A program made the translations under genes and the position numbers. A stretch of 64,000 bases of DNA from Scatomorpha stercorigallinarum (GTDB lineage: Bacteria; Bacillota; Clostridia; Oscillospirales; Oscillospiraceae): assembly GCA_944387865.1 (NCBI GenBank), contig CALXGN010000010.1:1-64000 (forward strand), in the 5' to 3' direction. Below, in pieces: positions 15,865 through 23,410 of this stretch. Under the pieces are notes generated by a model. It did not search any database and was not told the DNA's origin. It saw only the letters and a program-made list of their open reading frames with translations. The first letter of the stretch is position 1. Each line of letters begins with the position of its first letter.

Positions 15865-15893
15865 TTGAAATCGCCCCGCGGCTGTGTTATCAT
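15865..15893 (+). promoter_or_regulatory. psuK promoter
   Basis: TTGAAA (15865-15870), 17 nt, TATCAT (15888-15893), starting right at the right edge of the repeat; RNA start near 15900. Confidence 0.7.
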
Positions 15894-15920
15894 CAATTTT
15901 TCTTCATGGAGGTGTGAAAA

Positions 15921-16871
15921 ATGGCTGACTCCCCCTTTGTCCTCGGCATCGGCGCGGCCAACGCGGACGTACACGGCCGCAGCCGTGCGGGCGTGGTGAT
16001 GCGCGACTCCAACCCCGGCCACCTGAGCACGTCGGTGGGCGGCGTGACGCGCAACGTGCTGGAGAACCTCTCGCGCCTGGGCGTGCGCGCCCGGATGGTC
16101 TCCGCCGTGGGCGACGACCTCTACGGCGAGTTCGTGCGGCGGGAGAGCGAACGCGCAGGGCTGGACATGTCCGGCCTCATCACGGTCCCCGGCGCGCACT
16201 CGAGCTGCTACATCTCCATGTTGGACGCGCACGGCGACATGCTGGTGGCGATGTCGGACATGGGCATCCTCGAGCACATCACCCCCGCGGTGGTGGACGC
16301 TCAGGAGCCGCTCATCCGCGCCGCCGCGGCCGTGGTCTGCGACCCCTGCCTGCCGCTGGAGACGGTGGAGCGCATCATCGCCGTCGCAGCTCGCTGCGGC
16401 GCGGACGTGTTCCTGGACCCCGTGAGCACGGCCTATGCGCGCAAGGTCGCGCCGCTCGTGGGCGGCTTCTCCCTCATCAAGCCCAACCGCCTGGAGCTCT
16501 CCGTCCTCTCCGGCGTCGAGACGGACACGGACGCCGGCCTCGCCGCCGCCTGCGCGGAGCTGCTGGGCCGCGGCGTACAGCGCGTGGCCGTCAGCCTCGG
16601 CGAGCGCGGCTGCTACTACGCCGACCGCCAGGGCCGCTCGCTGTTCCGCGCCCTGCACCCGCTGACGGAGATGGCCAACGCCAACGGCGCGGGGGACGCC
16701 TTCATGGCCGGGCTGGTGTACGGATACGTCCGCGGCCTGGAAGCGGCTGAGACTCTCGATATGGCCCTCGCGGCCGGCGCCCTCGCCGTGCAGAGCGAGC
16801 GCACGATAAGCCCTGATATGAGCGTTGAGGCGCTTGAGAGGACTATATCCGCGCTGAGGGAGACTTCCTGA
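15921..16871 (+). CDS. psuK: PfkB-family sugar kinase, probable pseudouridine kinase
   Basis: A 316-residue ribokinase/PfkB-fold kinase. The N-terminal GIGAANADVHGRS, the GG.TRNVLENLSRLG substrate segment, SLIKPNRLELSVLSG and the C-terminal NANGAGDAFMAGLVYG motif, whose Asp is the catalytic base (~residue 257), are all intact. Pseudouridine kinase is inferred because psuG, the next enzyme of the pathway, is three genes downstream on the same strand. It would make pseudouridine 5'-phosphate. GGAGGTG precedes the ATG. Confidence 0.83.
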   Translation: MADSPFVLGIGAANADVHGRSRAGVVMRDSNPGHLSTSVGGVTRNVLENLSRLGVRARMVSAVGDDLYGEFVRRESERAGLDMSGLITVPGAHSSCYISMLDAHGDMLVAMSDMGILEHITPAVVDAQEPLIRAAAAVVCDPCLPLETVERIIAVAARCGADVFLDPVSTAYARKVAPLVGGFSLIKPNRLELSVLSGVETDTDAGLAAACAELLGRGVQRVAVSLGERGCYYADRQGRSLFRALHPLTEMANANGAGDAFMAGLVYGYVRGLEAAETLDMALAAGALAVQSERTISPDMSVEALERTISALRETS

Positions 16872-16922
16872 GGGGATTTCCTCCGGGATTTTCACGAGTG
16901 AGAGGCTCTTCAGGAGGCGCAT

Positions 16923-17726
16923 ATGGACGTTTTAAGGGAATACTCGCCCTCCGCGGAGCTGCTCTCCTTTGCGCTTGAGTGCGCGTCCGTGCGGAAAACG
17001 TGCAGCTATCCGCTGCTTTCCGGCGCGGAGCTGGAAGCGGAAATAGCTTTGAGAGCAAAAGAGGGCGGCCTGCTCCGCATTGCTGAAGCCGGCGGGAGGA
17101 CGCGGGGAGTGCTCGCGTTTTTCTCGATGACGGAGGATGGCTACGCGCAGACGACGGGCATATTTGTCCGCGAGGGGGACGTGCCCTCCGCCCGTGCTCT
17201 CATTGAGCGATTTGCCGCCCTCTGCCCGGGCTGTGAGCTGACTGTTGGCTTGGCGGGGGAAAACGAGACAGTCTCGGCCGCGCTTGAGGAGCTGGGATTT
17301 GCCATATGCGAGAGGTGCTCACACCTTGTGTCCCGCGGCGGGACTTGTGCCGCCGCTTCGGCGGAAAGGATAGGGCGCGAGAGGCTCGGTGAGTATCTCA
17401 AATTCCACGAAGAGCATTTTTCGGATTGCTATTGGAACGCCGCGCGGCTTGAAGCCTGCTTTGAAAACTGGCGGGTATACGCGGCCGGGCGGCCGGTGCA
17501 CTCCGGGCTGTTCCTGCGCAAATATGAGGGCGGGGCGGAGATATTCGGCCTTGCCGCACGGGATGTGCCCTCCGCGAGGGACCTGATTTCGACTGCTCTT
17601 GCCGCTCTGAAGGGCGGGAAGGTGACATACCTTTCCGATGCCGGCTCGGCCGGGGAAGCTGCGGCGCTGGACGCCGGATTTGAAAGGCTCGGGGAATATG
17701 TCTGCTGGAGGCGTGAAGATGTTTGA
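16923..17726 (+). CDS. GNAT-like acetyltransferase domain protein, unknown substrate
   Basis: A 267-residue protein with the general layout of two GNAT-like lobes: a central segment with YAQTTGIFVREGDVPSARALIERF and a C-terminal ALDAGFERLGEYVCWRRE ending typical of GNATs. The acetyl-CoA loop is not canonical, so catalytic activity is uncertain. It starts 51 bp after psuK with a CAGGAGG site and overlaps the next gene by 8 nt, so it is in the psu operon. Its codon choice is less biased to G/C than its neighbours, perhaps indicating later acquisition. Substrate unknown. Confidence 0.55.
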   Translation: MDVLREYSPSAELLSFALECASVRKTCSYPLLSGAELEAEIALRAKEGGLLRIAEAGGRTRGVLAFFSMTEDGYAQTTGIFVREGDVPSARALIERFAALCPGCELTVGLAGENETVSAALEELGFAICERCSHLVSRGGTCAAASAERIGRERLGEYLKFHEEHFSDCYWNAARLEACFENWRVYAAGRPVHSGLFLRKYEGGAEIFGLAARDVPSARDLISTALAALKGGKVTYLSDAGSAGEAAALDAGFERLGEYVCWRREDV

Positions 17727-18849
17727 CAACAGGGATTTTGACGGCTGGGCTGAGAGCTACGACTCAGATGTGCGCGAGAGCGCGGAGCGATATCCCTTTG
17801 CCGGATATGAGGAGCTCATGGACCGGATAGCCGCGCAGGTGCTTGGATGCCGCCGGACTGACGGGCCTGTAAAGGTTTTGGACCTCGGCTGCGGCACGGG
17901 CGTCCTCGCCTCGCGCCTCGCGGAGGCCGGCTGCACCGTGACGGGCGTGGATTTTTCCGCGGAGATGCTCGCGGAGGCCGCGCGGCGCTGCCCCTCCCTG
18001 CGGCCCATACGGGCCGATTTCTCCGCCGGTCTGCCGGACGGCCTGGGCGGCAGCTTCGACGCCGTCGCCTGCACTTACGCCATACATCACCTGAGCACGC
18101 CGCAGCAGGTGCGGCTGCTGCGCGAGTGCCTCGGCGTCCTGCGCCCCGGCGGCGAGGTGATCGTCGGCGACGTCGCCTTTGAAACGCCGCGCGCTCTCGC
18201 GCTCTGCCGCGAGCAGGCCGGGGAGGAGTGGGACGAGGATGAGAACTACCCCGTGGCGGAGTCCCTCCGCGCCTGGTTCCCCGCCCTCGCCTTTGAGCCC
18301 ATCCCGCCCTGCGCCGGCATCATCACGCTCGCCCCCGCCGCGCGTCCGCTGGACGCGGCCGCCCTCTTCCCGGGCTTCGACGCGCGCCTGCTGCGCGAGC
18401 GCGACGTGCCGGAGGCGCTCGAACTCTGCCGCGGCAACGGCGACTATTACGCCTTCATGCGCTCCGAGCCCTCGGCGGAGGCCCTGCTGGCCGACACGCT
18501 GGCCCTCCCGCCCGGGAAGGGGCTGGAGGACAAATATTTCCTCCTGCTGCGTGACGAAGCCGGGCCGCTGGGGCTTGCAGATATCATATCCGGCTACCCG
18601 GACGCCGGCAGCGTCTGGATCGGCCTTTTCATGCTGCGCCGCAGCGGACGCGGCCGCGGGCTGGGGCGGCGGATGGCCCTGCCCCTGCTCGCCGGATTGA
18701 AAACGGCGGGCTTTTCCCGCGCCGGCCTCTCCTGGGTGCGCGATAACCCCGTCCCGGCGCGCTTCTGGCCCTCCCTCGGCTTCGTCCCGGAGGGCGCGCC
18801 CAGGCCCTGCGGGGAGTACGAGCTCGTCACGGCCTTCCGGGCCCTTTGA
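17719..18849 (+). CDS. SAM methyltransferase fused to GNAT acetyltransferase
   Basis: A 376-residue two-domain protein. Residues ~1-190 are a class I methyltransferase: VLDLGCGTG (53-61, SAM-binding motif I), VTGVDFSAEML (motif II), YAIHHLS and LRPGGEVIVGDVAF. Residues ~205-376 are a GNAT: IGLFMLRRSGRGRGLGRRMALPLL carries the R/Q-x-x-G-x-G/A acetyl-CoA loop, and ARFWPSLGFVPEG is the usual C-terminal motif. Start ATG 17719 has GGAG 7 nt upstream and overlaps the previous gene. The lower-case function may be modification of a small molecule or nucleoside in the psu operon; this is inference. Confidence 0.8.
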   Translation: MFDNRDFDGWAESYDSDVRESAERYPFAGYEELMDRIAAQVLGCRRTDGPVKVLDLGCGTGVLASRLAEAGCTVTGVDFSAEMLAEAARRCPSLRPIRADFSAGLPDGLGGSFDAVACTYAIHHLSTPQQVRLLRECLGVLRPGGEVIVGDVAFETPRALALCREQAGEEWDEDENYPVAESLRAWFPALAFEPIPPCAGIITLAPAARPLDAAALFPGFDARLLRERDVPEALELCRGNGDYYAFMRSEPSAEALLADTLALPPGKGLEDKYFLLLRDEAGPLGLADIISGYPDAGSVWIGLFMLRRSGRGRGLGRRMALPLLAGLKTAGFSRAGLSWVRDNPVPARFWPSLGFVPEGAPRPCGEYELVTAFRAL

Positions 18850-18888
18850 CATGAATATCCACAATTTTCACATAAAAGGAGCAAAAAC

Positions 18889-19791
18889 ATGAATAAATAC
18901 CTCGATATCCAGCCCGAGATCAAAGCCGCCCTTGACGCCGGCAAGCCCGTCGTCGCCCTTGAGAGCACCATCCTCAGCCACGGCATGCCGTACCCCGAAA
19001 ATCTCGGATTCGCCGCAAAGGTGGAGCAGGTCGTGCGCGACAACGGAGCCGTCCCCGCAACCATGGCTATCATCGGCGGCAGGCTCAAGGTGGGCCTGAA
19101 CGAGGCCGACCTCAAGGTAATGTGCGAGGCGCACGACGTCGGCAAGGTCTCACGCCGCGACGTGCCGGTGTACATCGCCAGCGGCCGCACGGGCGCCACC
19201 ACCGTCGCCACCACCATGCTCATCGCCGAGATGGCGGGCATCCGCGTGTTCGCCACGGGCGGCATCGGCGGCGTGCACCGCGGCGGCGAGGTGACGATGG
19301 ACATCTCCGCCGACCTGCAGGAGCTGGCGCACACCTCCGTGGCCGTGGTCTGCGCGGGCGCCAAGCAGATACTGGACATCGGCCGCACGCTCGAGTATCT
19401 GGAGACCATGGGCGTGCCGGTCCTCGGCATGGGCACGGACGAGTTCCCGGCCTTCTACTGCCGCCGCAGCGGCCACAAGCTGGACTACGCCGTCTCCGGC
19501 CCTCAGGAAGCCGCGGACATCCTCAACGCCAAGTGGGGCATGGGCCTCAAGGGCGGCGTGCTCATCGCCAACCCCATCCCCGAGGAGTACGGCCTGGACT
19601 TCGACAAGATGGAGGGCGTCATCTGCCAGGCCCTCAGCGCCGCCGACGAGGCCGGCGTCCACGGCAAGGACATCACCCCCTTCCTGCTCGCCAAGGTGAA
19701 GGACCTCACCGGCGGCGAGAGCCTGGCCAGCAACATCCAGCTCGCCCTCAACAACGCCAAAGTCGCCGCCCAGATCGCCGCCGCCATGTGA
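18889..19791 (+). CDS. psuG: pseudouridine-5'-phosphate glycosidase
   Basis: A 300-residue YeiN/PsuG-family enzyme, which splits pseudouridine 5'-phosphate into uracil and ribose 5-phosphate. The catalytic residues known from the family are at the expected places: E25 (ALESTILSHGMPYP), D138 (VTMDIS) and K159 (CAGAKQILDIG). The TGGIGGVHRGG loop is intact. With psuK it forms the two-step pseudouridine salvage route. AAAAGGAGC precedes the ATG; 39 bp separate it from the fusion gene. Confidence 0.94.
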   Translation: MNKYLDIQPEIKAALDAGKPVVALESTILSHGMPYPENLGFAAKVEQVVRDNGAVPATMAIIGGRLKVGLNEADLKVMCEAHDVGKVSRRDVPVYIASGRTGATTVATTMLIAEMAGIRVFATGGIGGVHRGGEVTMDISADLQELAHTSVAVVCAGAKQILDIGRTLEYLETMGVPVLGMGTDEFPAFYCRRSGHKLDYAVSGPQEAADILNAKWGMGLKGGVLIANPIPEEYGLDFDKMEGVICQALSAADEAGVHGKDITPFLLAKVKDLTGGESLASNIQLALNNAKVAAQIAAAM

Positions 19792-19799
19792 CCACACTG

Positions 19800-20100
19800 C
19801 GTGTGGAGGCAGTTGCCTGCGGCCTGCTCTACGGCAAGTTTCGCAGAAACTTACAAGTATGAAAGCCTCCCCTGCCGTGCAGGGGAGGTGGCGCCTGCGC
19901 AGCAGGCGTCGGAGGGGTGTTGGGACTTTGCGCATCTTATGACAGCGGTTCAGCTGCCTCCTTATCGCTGCCTGGCTCCCCTTTTAAGGGGAGCTGTCAG
20001 CGAAGCTGGCTGAGGGGTGCCGGAGGTTTGCACCTCTTACCAAAGGAGCGCAGGCTTATACGGCCCTCCTGCCTCCCGGTGGAGGCCCGGGTCTCCGCCA
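19800..20100. repeat. partial family C repeat and related GGCTCCCCTTTT unit
   Basis: Bases 19864-19940 are one half of family C (GCCTCCCCT...AGGGGAGG, GGCGCCTG hairpin, GGAGGGGTG). Bases ~19972-20045 are a related unit: CTCCCC-TTTTAA-GGGGAG, then GTCAGCGAAGCTGGCTGAGG. Bases 19800-19850 carry the GTTGCCTGCGGCC ... CTCTACGG tail found with other repeats. No gene is supported in 19792-20195. Confidence 0.7.
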
Positions 20101-20195
20101 GTTCCCAATATAATCAACTTCCTTAACCTTATCAACCCCCATTTTTGCCCCGCGCCCTTACTATCCCAAACGTCCCGACAGGAGGTGGCCCGCCG

Positions 20196-21182
20196 ATGAC
20201 CGCGTTTTACTGCGCCCCGCTGGAAGGGGTCACCGGCTACGCCTTCCGCCGCGCGCACGCGCGCTATTTCGCGCCGGCGGACAAATACTTCGCGCCCTTT
20301 TTCGCCCCCACGCGGGAGCACGTGTTCCCCCCGCGCGTACTGCGCGAGCTCTCCCCGGCGAACAACGCCGGCGTGCGCGCCGTGCCGCAGCTCCTCTGCC
20401 GCAGCGCGGAGGACTTCGTCTGGGCCGCCAACGCCCTCGCGGGCATGGGCTACGGCGAGGTGAATCTGAATCTCGGCTGCCCCTCCGGCACCGTCACCGC
20501 CAAGGGCAAGGGCTCCGGCCTGCTCTCCCGGCCGCAGGAGCTGCGCCATTTCCTCGAGCAGGTGTTCTCCGCCGTGGATGTGCGCGTCTCCGTCAAAACG
20601 CGCCTCGGCTTTTCCCAGCCGGAGGAGTTCCCGCCGCTGCTGGAGATCTTCAACGATTTCCCCATCAGCGAGCTCACCGTACACGCCCGCGTGCGCGCGG
20701 ACATGTACCGCCCGGGCGCGCGCAGCGAGTGGTTCGTTTACGCGCTGGAGCACAGCCGCGCGCCCATCTGCTGCAACGGCGACTTTTTCTCCGCACCGTC
20801 CGTGCGCGCGTTCCTCGCCGCGCGGCCGGACTGCCCCGCCGTGATGCTGGGCCGCGGCCTGGCCGCCGTGCCTGAGCTGACAAACAGCCTGCACTCCCTC
20901 CCGCCGCGCCCGGAGCGCGCGCGCCGCGCCGCCCTGCGCGGTTTCCACGCGGAGATCTACGAAACCTGCGCCGCCGATTTCGGCAGCGAGCGCAGCGCCA
21001 TGCTGCGCATGAAGGAGCTCTGGAACTACCTGCGCTTCACCTTCACGGACTGCGAGCGCGAGATGAAGCGCGTACTGAAATCGAAGTCGCCCTCCGAGTT
21101 CCTCTCAGCGGCGGAGGCCGTGCTGCTCTCCTGCCCGCTGGCCCCGGAGCCGGCCTACCGCCCGAAGGAGGCCGCGGTATGA
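20196..21182 (+). CDS. tRNA-dihydrouridine synthase family protein
   Basis: A 328-residue flavoprotein of the Dus family. It starts MTAFYCAPLEGVTGYAFRR (the FMN-binding APM-like motif) and has NLNLGCPSGTVTAKGKGSGLL with catalytic Cys95, then VSVKTRLGF and ELTVHARVRADMY. It reduces uridines in tRNA D-loops. The start is set at 20196, with AGGAGGTGG upstream, not at an earlier in-frame ATG lying in spacer. The last codons overlap thpR by 4 nt. Members of this branch are sometimes annotated DusB/C-like; which uridine is modified is unknown. Confidence 0.9.
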   Translation: MTAFYCAPLEGVTGYAFRRAHARYFAPADKYFAPFFAPTREHVFPPRVLRELSPANNAGVRAVPQLLCRSAEDFVWAANALAGMGYGEVNLNLGCPSGTVTAKGKGSGLLSRPQELRHFLEQVFSAVDVRVSVKTRLGFSQPEEFPPLLEIFNDFPISELTVHARVRADMYRPGARSEWFVYALEHSRAPICCNGDFFSAPSVRAFLAARPDCPAVMLGRGLAAVPELTNSLHSLPPRPERARRAALRGFHAEIYETCAADFGSERSAMLRMKELWNYLRFTFTDCEREMKRVLKSKSPSEFLSAAEAVLLSCPLAPEPAYRPKEAAV

Positions 21183-21700
21183 GGCTCTTCATCGCCATAA
21201 ACTTCCCGCCGGAGCCCGTGGCCGCCTTCGTCCGCGCGCAGGACGCGCTGAGGCGCGCCTCCCCGAGCGCCTCCTTCTCCCGGCGGGAGAACCTGCACCT
21301 GACGCTCGCCTTCCTCGGCGAGCAGCCGTCCGCGCGCGTGCCGGACATCCGCGAGGCCATGGCCGCGGCGCGTTTCCGGCCCTTTTCCCTGAGTTTTGAC
21401 CGCGTGGGCCGCTTCCGCCGCGGGGAGGGCGACGTCTGCTACCTCTCCTGCGCGGAGAGCCCGCCGCTGCTGGCCGTACAGCGCCGCCTCGCGTGCGGGC
21501 TCACAGAGCGCGGCTTCGCGCTGGAGGACCGCCGTTTCGTCCCCCACCTGACGCTCGCCCGCCGCGTACAGCTGCCGCCGGGCTTTGCCCTCCCCACCAT
21601 CCTTGAGCGCCCGGTGGACGCCCCGGCCCGCGCCCTCAGCCTGATGCTCTCCGAGCGCCGCGCCGGCCGGCTCGTCTACACGGAGCTCCACCACACCTGA
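21179..21700 (+). CDS. thpR: RNA 2',3'-cyclic phosphodiesterase (ThpR/LigT)
   Basis: A 173-residue 2H phosphoesterase. Both catalytic tetrapeptides are present: H40-L-T42 and H124-L-T126, with the expected spacing. The N-terminus MRLFIAINFPPE is typical. It opens RNA 2',3'-cyclic phosphate ends, reversibly ligating tRNA halves in vitro. ATGA overlap with the Dus gene implies a coupled RNA-processing operon. Confidence 0.92.
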   Translation: MRLFIAINFPPEPVAAFVRAQDALRRASPSASFSRRENLHLTLAFLGEQPSARVPDIREAMAAARFRPFSLSFDRVGRFRRGEGDVCYLSCAESPPLLAVQRRLACGLTERGFALEDRRFVPHLTLARRVQLPPGFALPTILERPVDAPARALSLMLSERRAGRLVYTELHHT

Positions 21701-21716
21701 AAGCGAGGTAACGAAC

Positions 21717-22079
21717 ATGACCTTCATCTGCTACCCCAAGTGCTCCACCTGCAAAAAGGTCCGCGAATCCCTGCTCGCGCAGGGCGTTGAGTTCACCGAG
21801 CGCGACATCAAGCTCGACAACCCCACTGAAGCCGAACTGCGCGAGTGGCACGCGAAGAGCGGCCTCCCCCTGCGCCGCTTTTTCAACACCAGCGGCCAGC
21901 TCTACCGCTCGCTGGGGCTGGCAAAGCGCCTGCCGGAGATGAGCGAGGACGAGCAGTACGCCCTCCTCGCCTCCGACGGAATGCTCGTCAAACGCCCCAT
22001 CCTCCTCACCGACGACGGCCGCGTCCTTGTCGGCCAAACTGCGTTTGGAAGCAGTGGTCTGTGCCCTGCTCTACGGTAA
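21717..22079 (+). CDS. ArsC/Spx-like thioredoxin-fold protein with repeat-derived C-terminus
   Basis: A 120-residue ArsC-family protein with the redox motif C9-S-T-C12 (CYPKCSTCKK). It follows the YffB/Spx-like pattern (FFNTSGQLYRSLGLAKRLPEMS; DGMLVKRPILLTDDGRVLVG). Family members normally continue from VLVG into a short charged helix; here the last ~17 residues are encoded by a dispersed repeat unit (CTGTGCCCTGCTCTACGGT, found again at ~22330). The protein therefore looks 3'-modified by repeat insertion. It could be a disulfide-sensing regulator or a reductase; a bacterial arsenate reductase role is unlikely without arsenic genes nearby. Confidence 0.8.
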   Translation: MTFICYPKCSTCKKVRESLLAQGVEFTERDIKLDNPTEAELREWHAKSGLPLRRFFNTSGQLYRSLGLAKRLPEMSEDEQYALLASDGMLVKRPILLTDDGRVLVGQTAFGSSGLCPALR

Positions 22080-22400
22080 AGTTTGCGGGAACTTTTAAGT
22101 AAGAAATCCGCTCAGCTTCCGCTTCGCGGCTTTCGCTCTACGCAACGTTCGCTGCGCTAAGCATTATCTGAAGTTTTGATCAAACTTTTTCAAAAGTTTG
22201 TGGGGTCGAGGGGCCAGGCCCCTCGGCGCGGCCCGCAGGCCGCGAAATTCCCCTTCACACAAAGCGCAGGAAGGGGGCCCGGGGGAAACCCTCGCCGGGG
22301 GTTTCCCCCAGGCTGCGCCTGGAGGCAGTGGGCTGTGCCCTGCTCTACGGTGAGGTTTACAGAGCCTTGCAAGTATGAAAGCCGCTCAGCTCCCGCTTCG
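22040..22400. repeat. structured dispersed element, family D (copy 2)
   Basis: Core 22098-22340 matches 15550-15790. The third stem is CGCGGCC-CGCA-GGCCGCG here and CGCTCGC-CGCA-GCGAGCG in copy 1: the tetraloop is kept and three pairs are swapped compensatorily. Flanks carry the GGCAGTGGGCTGTGCCC tail on both sides; the left tail forms the end of the preceding gene. A further GCCGCTTCGCGGC hairpin lies near 22395-22410. Confidence 0.82.
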
Positions 22401-22490
22401 CGGCTTTCGCCCTACACGACCTGCGCTGCGCGCCTCACGGGCGGCAAAGTTCGCGCCCGTGAGGCGCGCACCCAACAAAGGAGGACCGCC

Positions 22491-22886
22491 ATGACGGAAA
22501 ACGCCGCCCCGGACGAGCTGTGTTTCCTGCCCTATCCGGAGCTTTTGGACACTTACCGCGCCCTGCGCGCGGCGCTGCTCTCGCGCTGGCCGGATACGGA
22601 GCTGCGCCCTCGCCGCACACAGACGGGTTTTGCAGAAAAATACCTCTACGCCGTGGCCTCCCCGGGCACGCGCCGCCTGCCGGGCGCGCCCAGGCGCTAC
22701 GTGCTGCTCTCGCTCGTGCTGCCCGCGCCGGACCGCCGGATGCGCGTTGCCATGGCGGTGGAGGCCGCTCCCGGCCGCTGGACGCACCACCTCGCCGTCG
22801 CCGGCGCGCAGGACATCGACGATGAGCTCCTCACCCTGACGGCGCTCTCGCACGCCTTCGCGCTCTCCCGCGCGGGAGGGGACTGA
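22491..22886 (+). CDS. DUF5655-like small protein
   Basis: A 131-residue protein beginning MTENAAPDELCFLPYPELLDTYRALRAALLSRWPDTELRPRRTQTGF, which resembles the DUF5655 domain in the pattern of an N-terminal helix followed by K/R-x-TQ-x-x-F. It is predicted soluble and cytoplasmic; no biochemical function is known to me for the domain. AAAGGAGGACCGCC places the ATG at 22491. It is flanked on both sides by repeats and has no operon partner. Confidence 0.7.
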   Translation: MTENAAPDELCFLPYPELLDTYRALRAALLSRWPDTELRPRRTQTGFAEKYLYAVASPGTRRLPGAPRRYVLLSLVLPAPDRRMRVAMAVEAAPGRWTHHLAVAGAQDIDDELLTLTALSHAFALSRAGGD

Positions 22887-22892
22887 GCAGGG

Positions 22893-23400
22893 CGAGGCCC
22901 TGCAAGACCCATGTGCCACCCTATTTCTTTGGTCTTGCCCAAAGAAACGGGTGTGGCGCCCCAAAGAAAAACGCCCAGGCTGCGGTAAGGAGGCAGATGC
23001 GCTGCGCGCCTCACTAACGGAGGTCATCCGTTGGTGAGGCGCGCTTCTTTGCATCCAAGCGCAGCTTGGCCGACCGTGCACTGCTTCGCTTACGCTCGCG
23101 GCACTAACGTATAGTCGACCGACCGCCAGCGGCGCGAGCGAAGCGAAGCCAGGCTGCGATAAGGAGGCAATGGGCTGTGCCCGGTCTACCGAAAGGCTTC
23201 CAACAGTGGGGCGCGCAGCGCAATTGCCAGCGGCCGTTGGCCGCCTTTGGAGTCTGAGGGGTTTCTTTTGGCGCAAGCAAAAGAAATCTCTCAGAAATAG
23301 GTCGCAGGGACGTCCGTCCCTGCATCCCCCTCCCTGCGGGCGGGCCGCAGGCAACTGCATCCAAACGCAGTTTGGGATTAAAAGGCGGCGCGGCGGGGCA
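22893..23400. repeat. gene-free repeat mosaic (families B and A)
   Basis: Bases ~22893-22985 are family B (TTTCTTTGGTCTTGCCCAAAG ... GGCGCCCCAAAG). Bases ~23040-23150 are the GAGCGAAGCGAAGCC-type stretch. Bases ~23244-23300 are family A inverted. Bases ~23310-23375 end in the GCATCCAAACGCAGTTTGG tail. Nothing coding is supported. Confidence 0.72.
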
Positions 23401-23410
23401 AAATAGCCGC

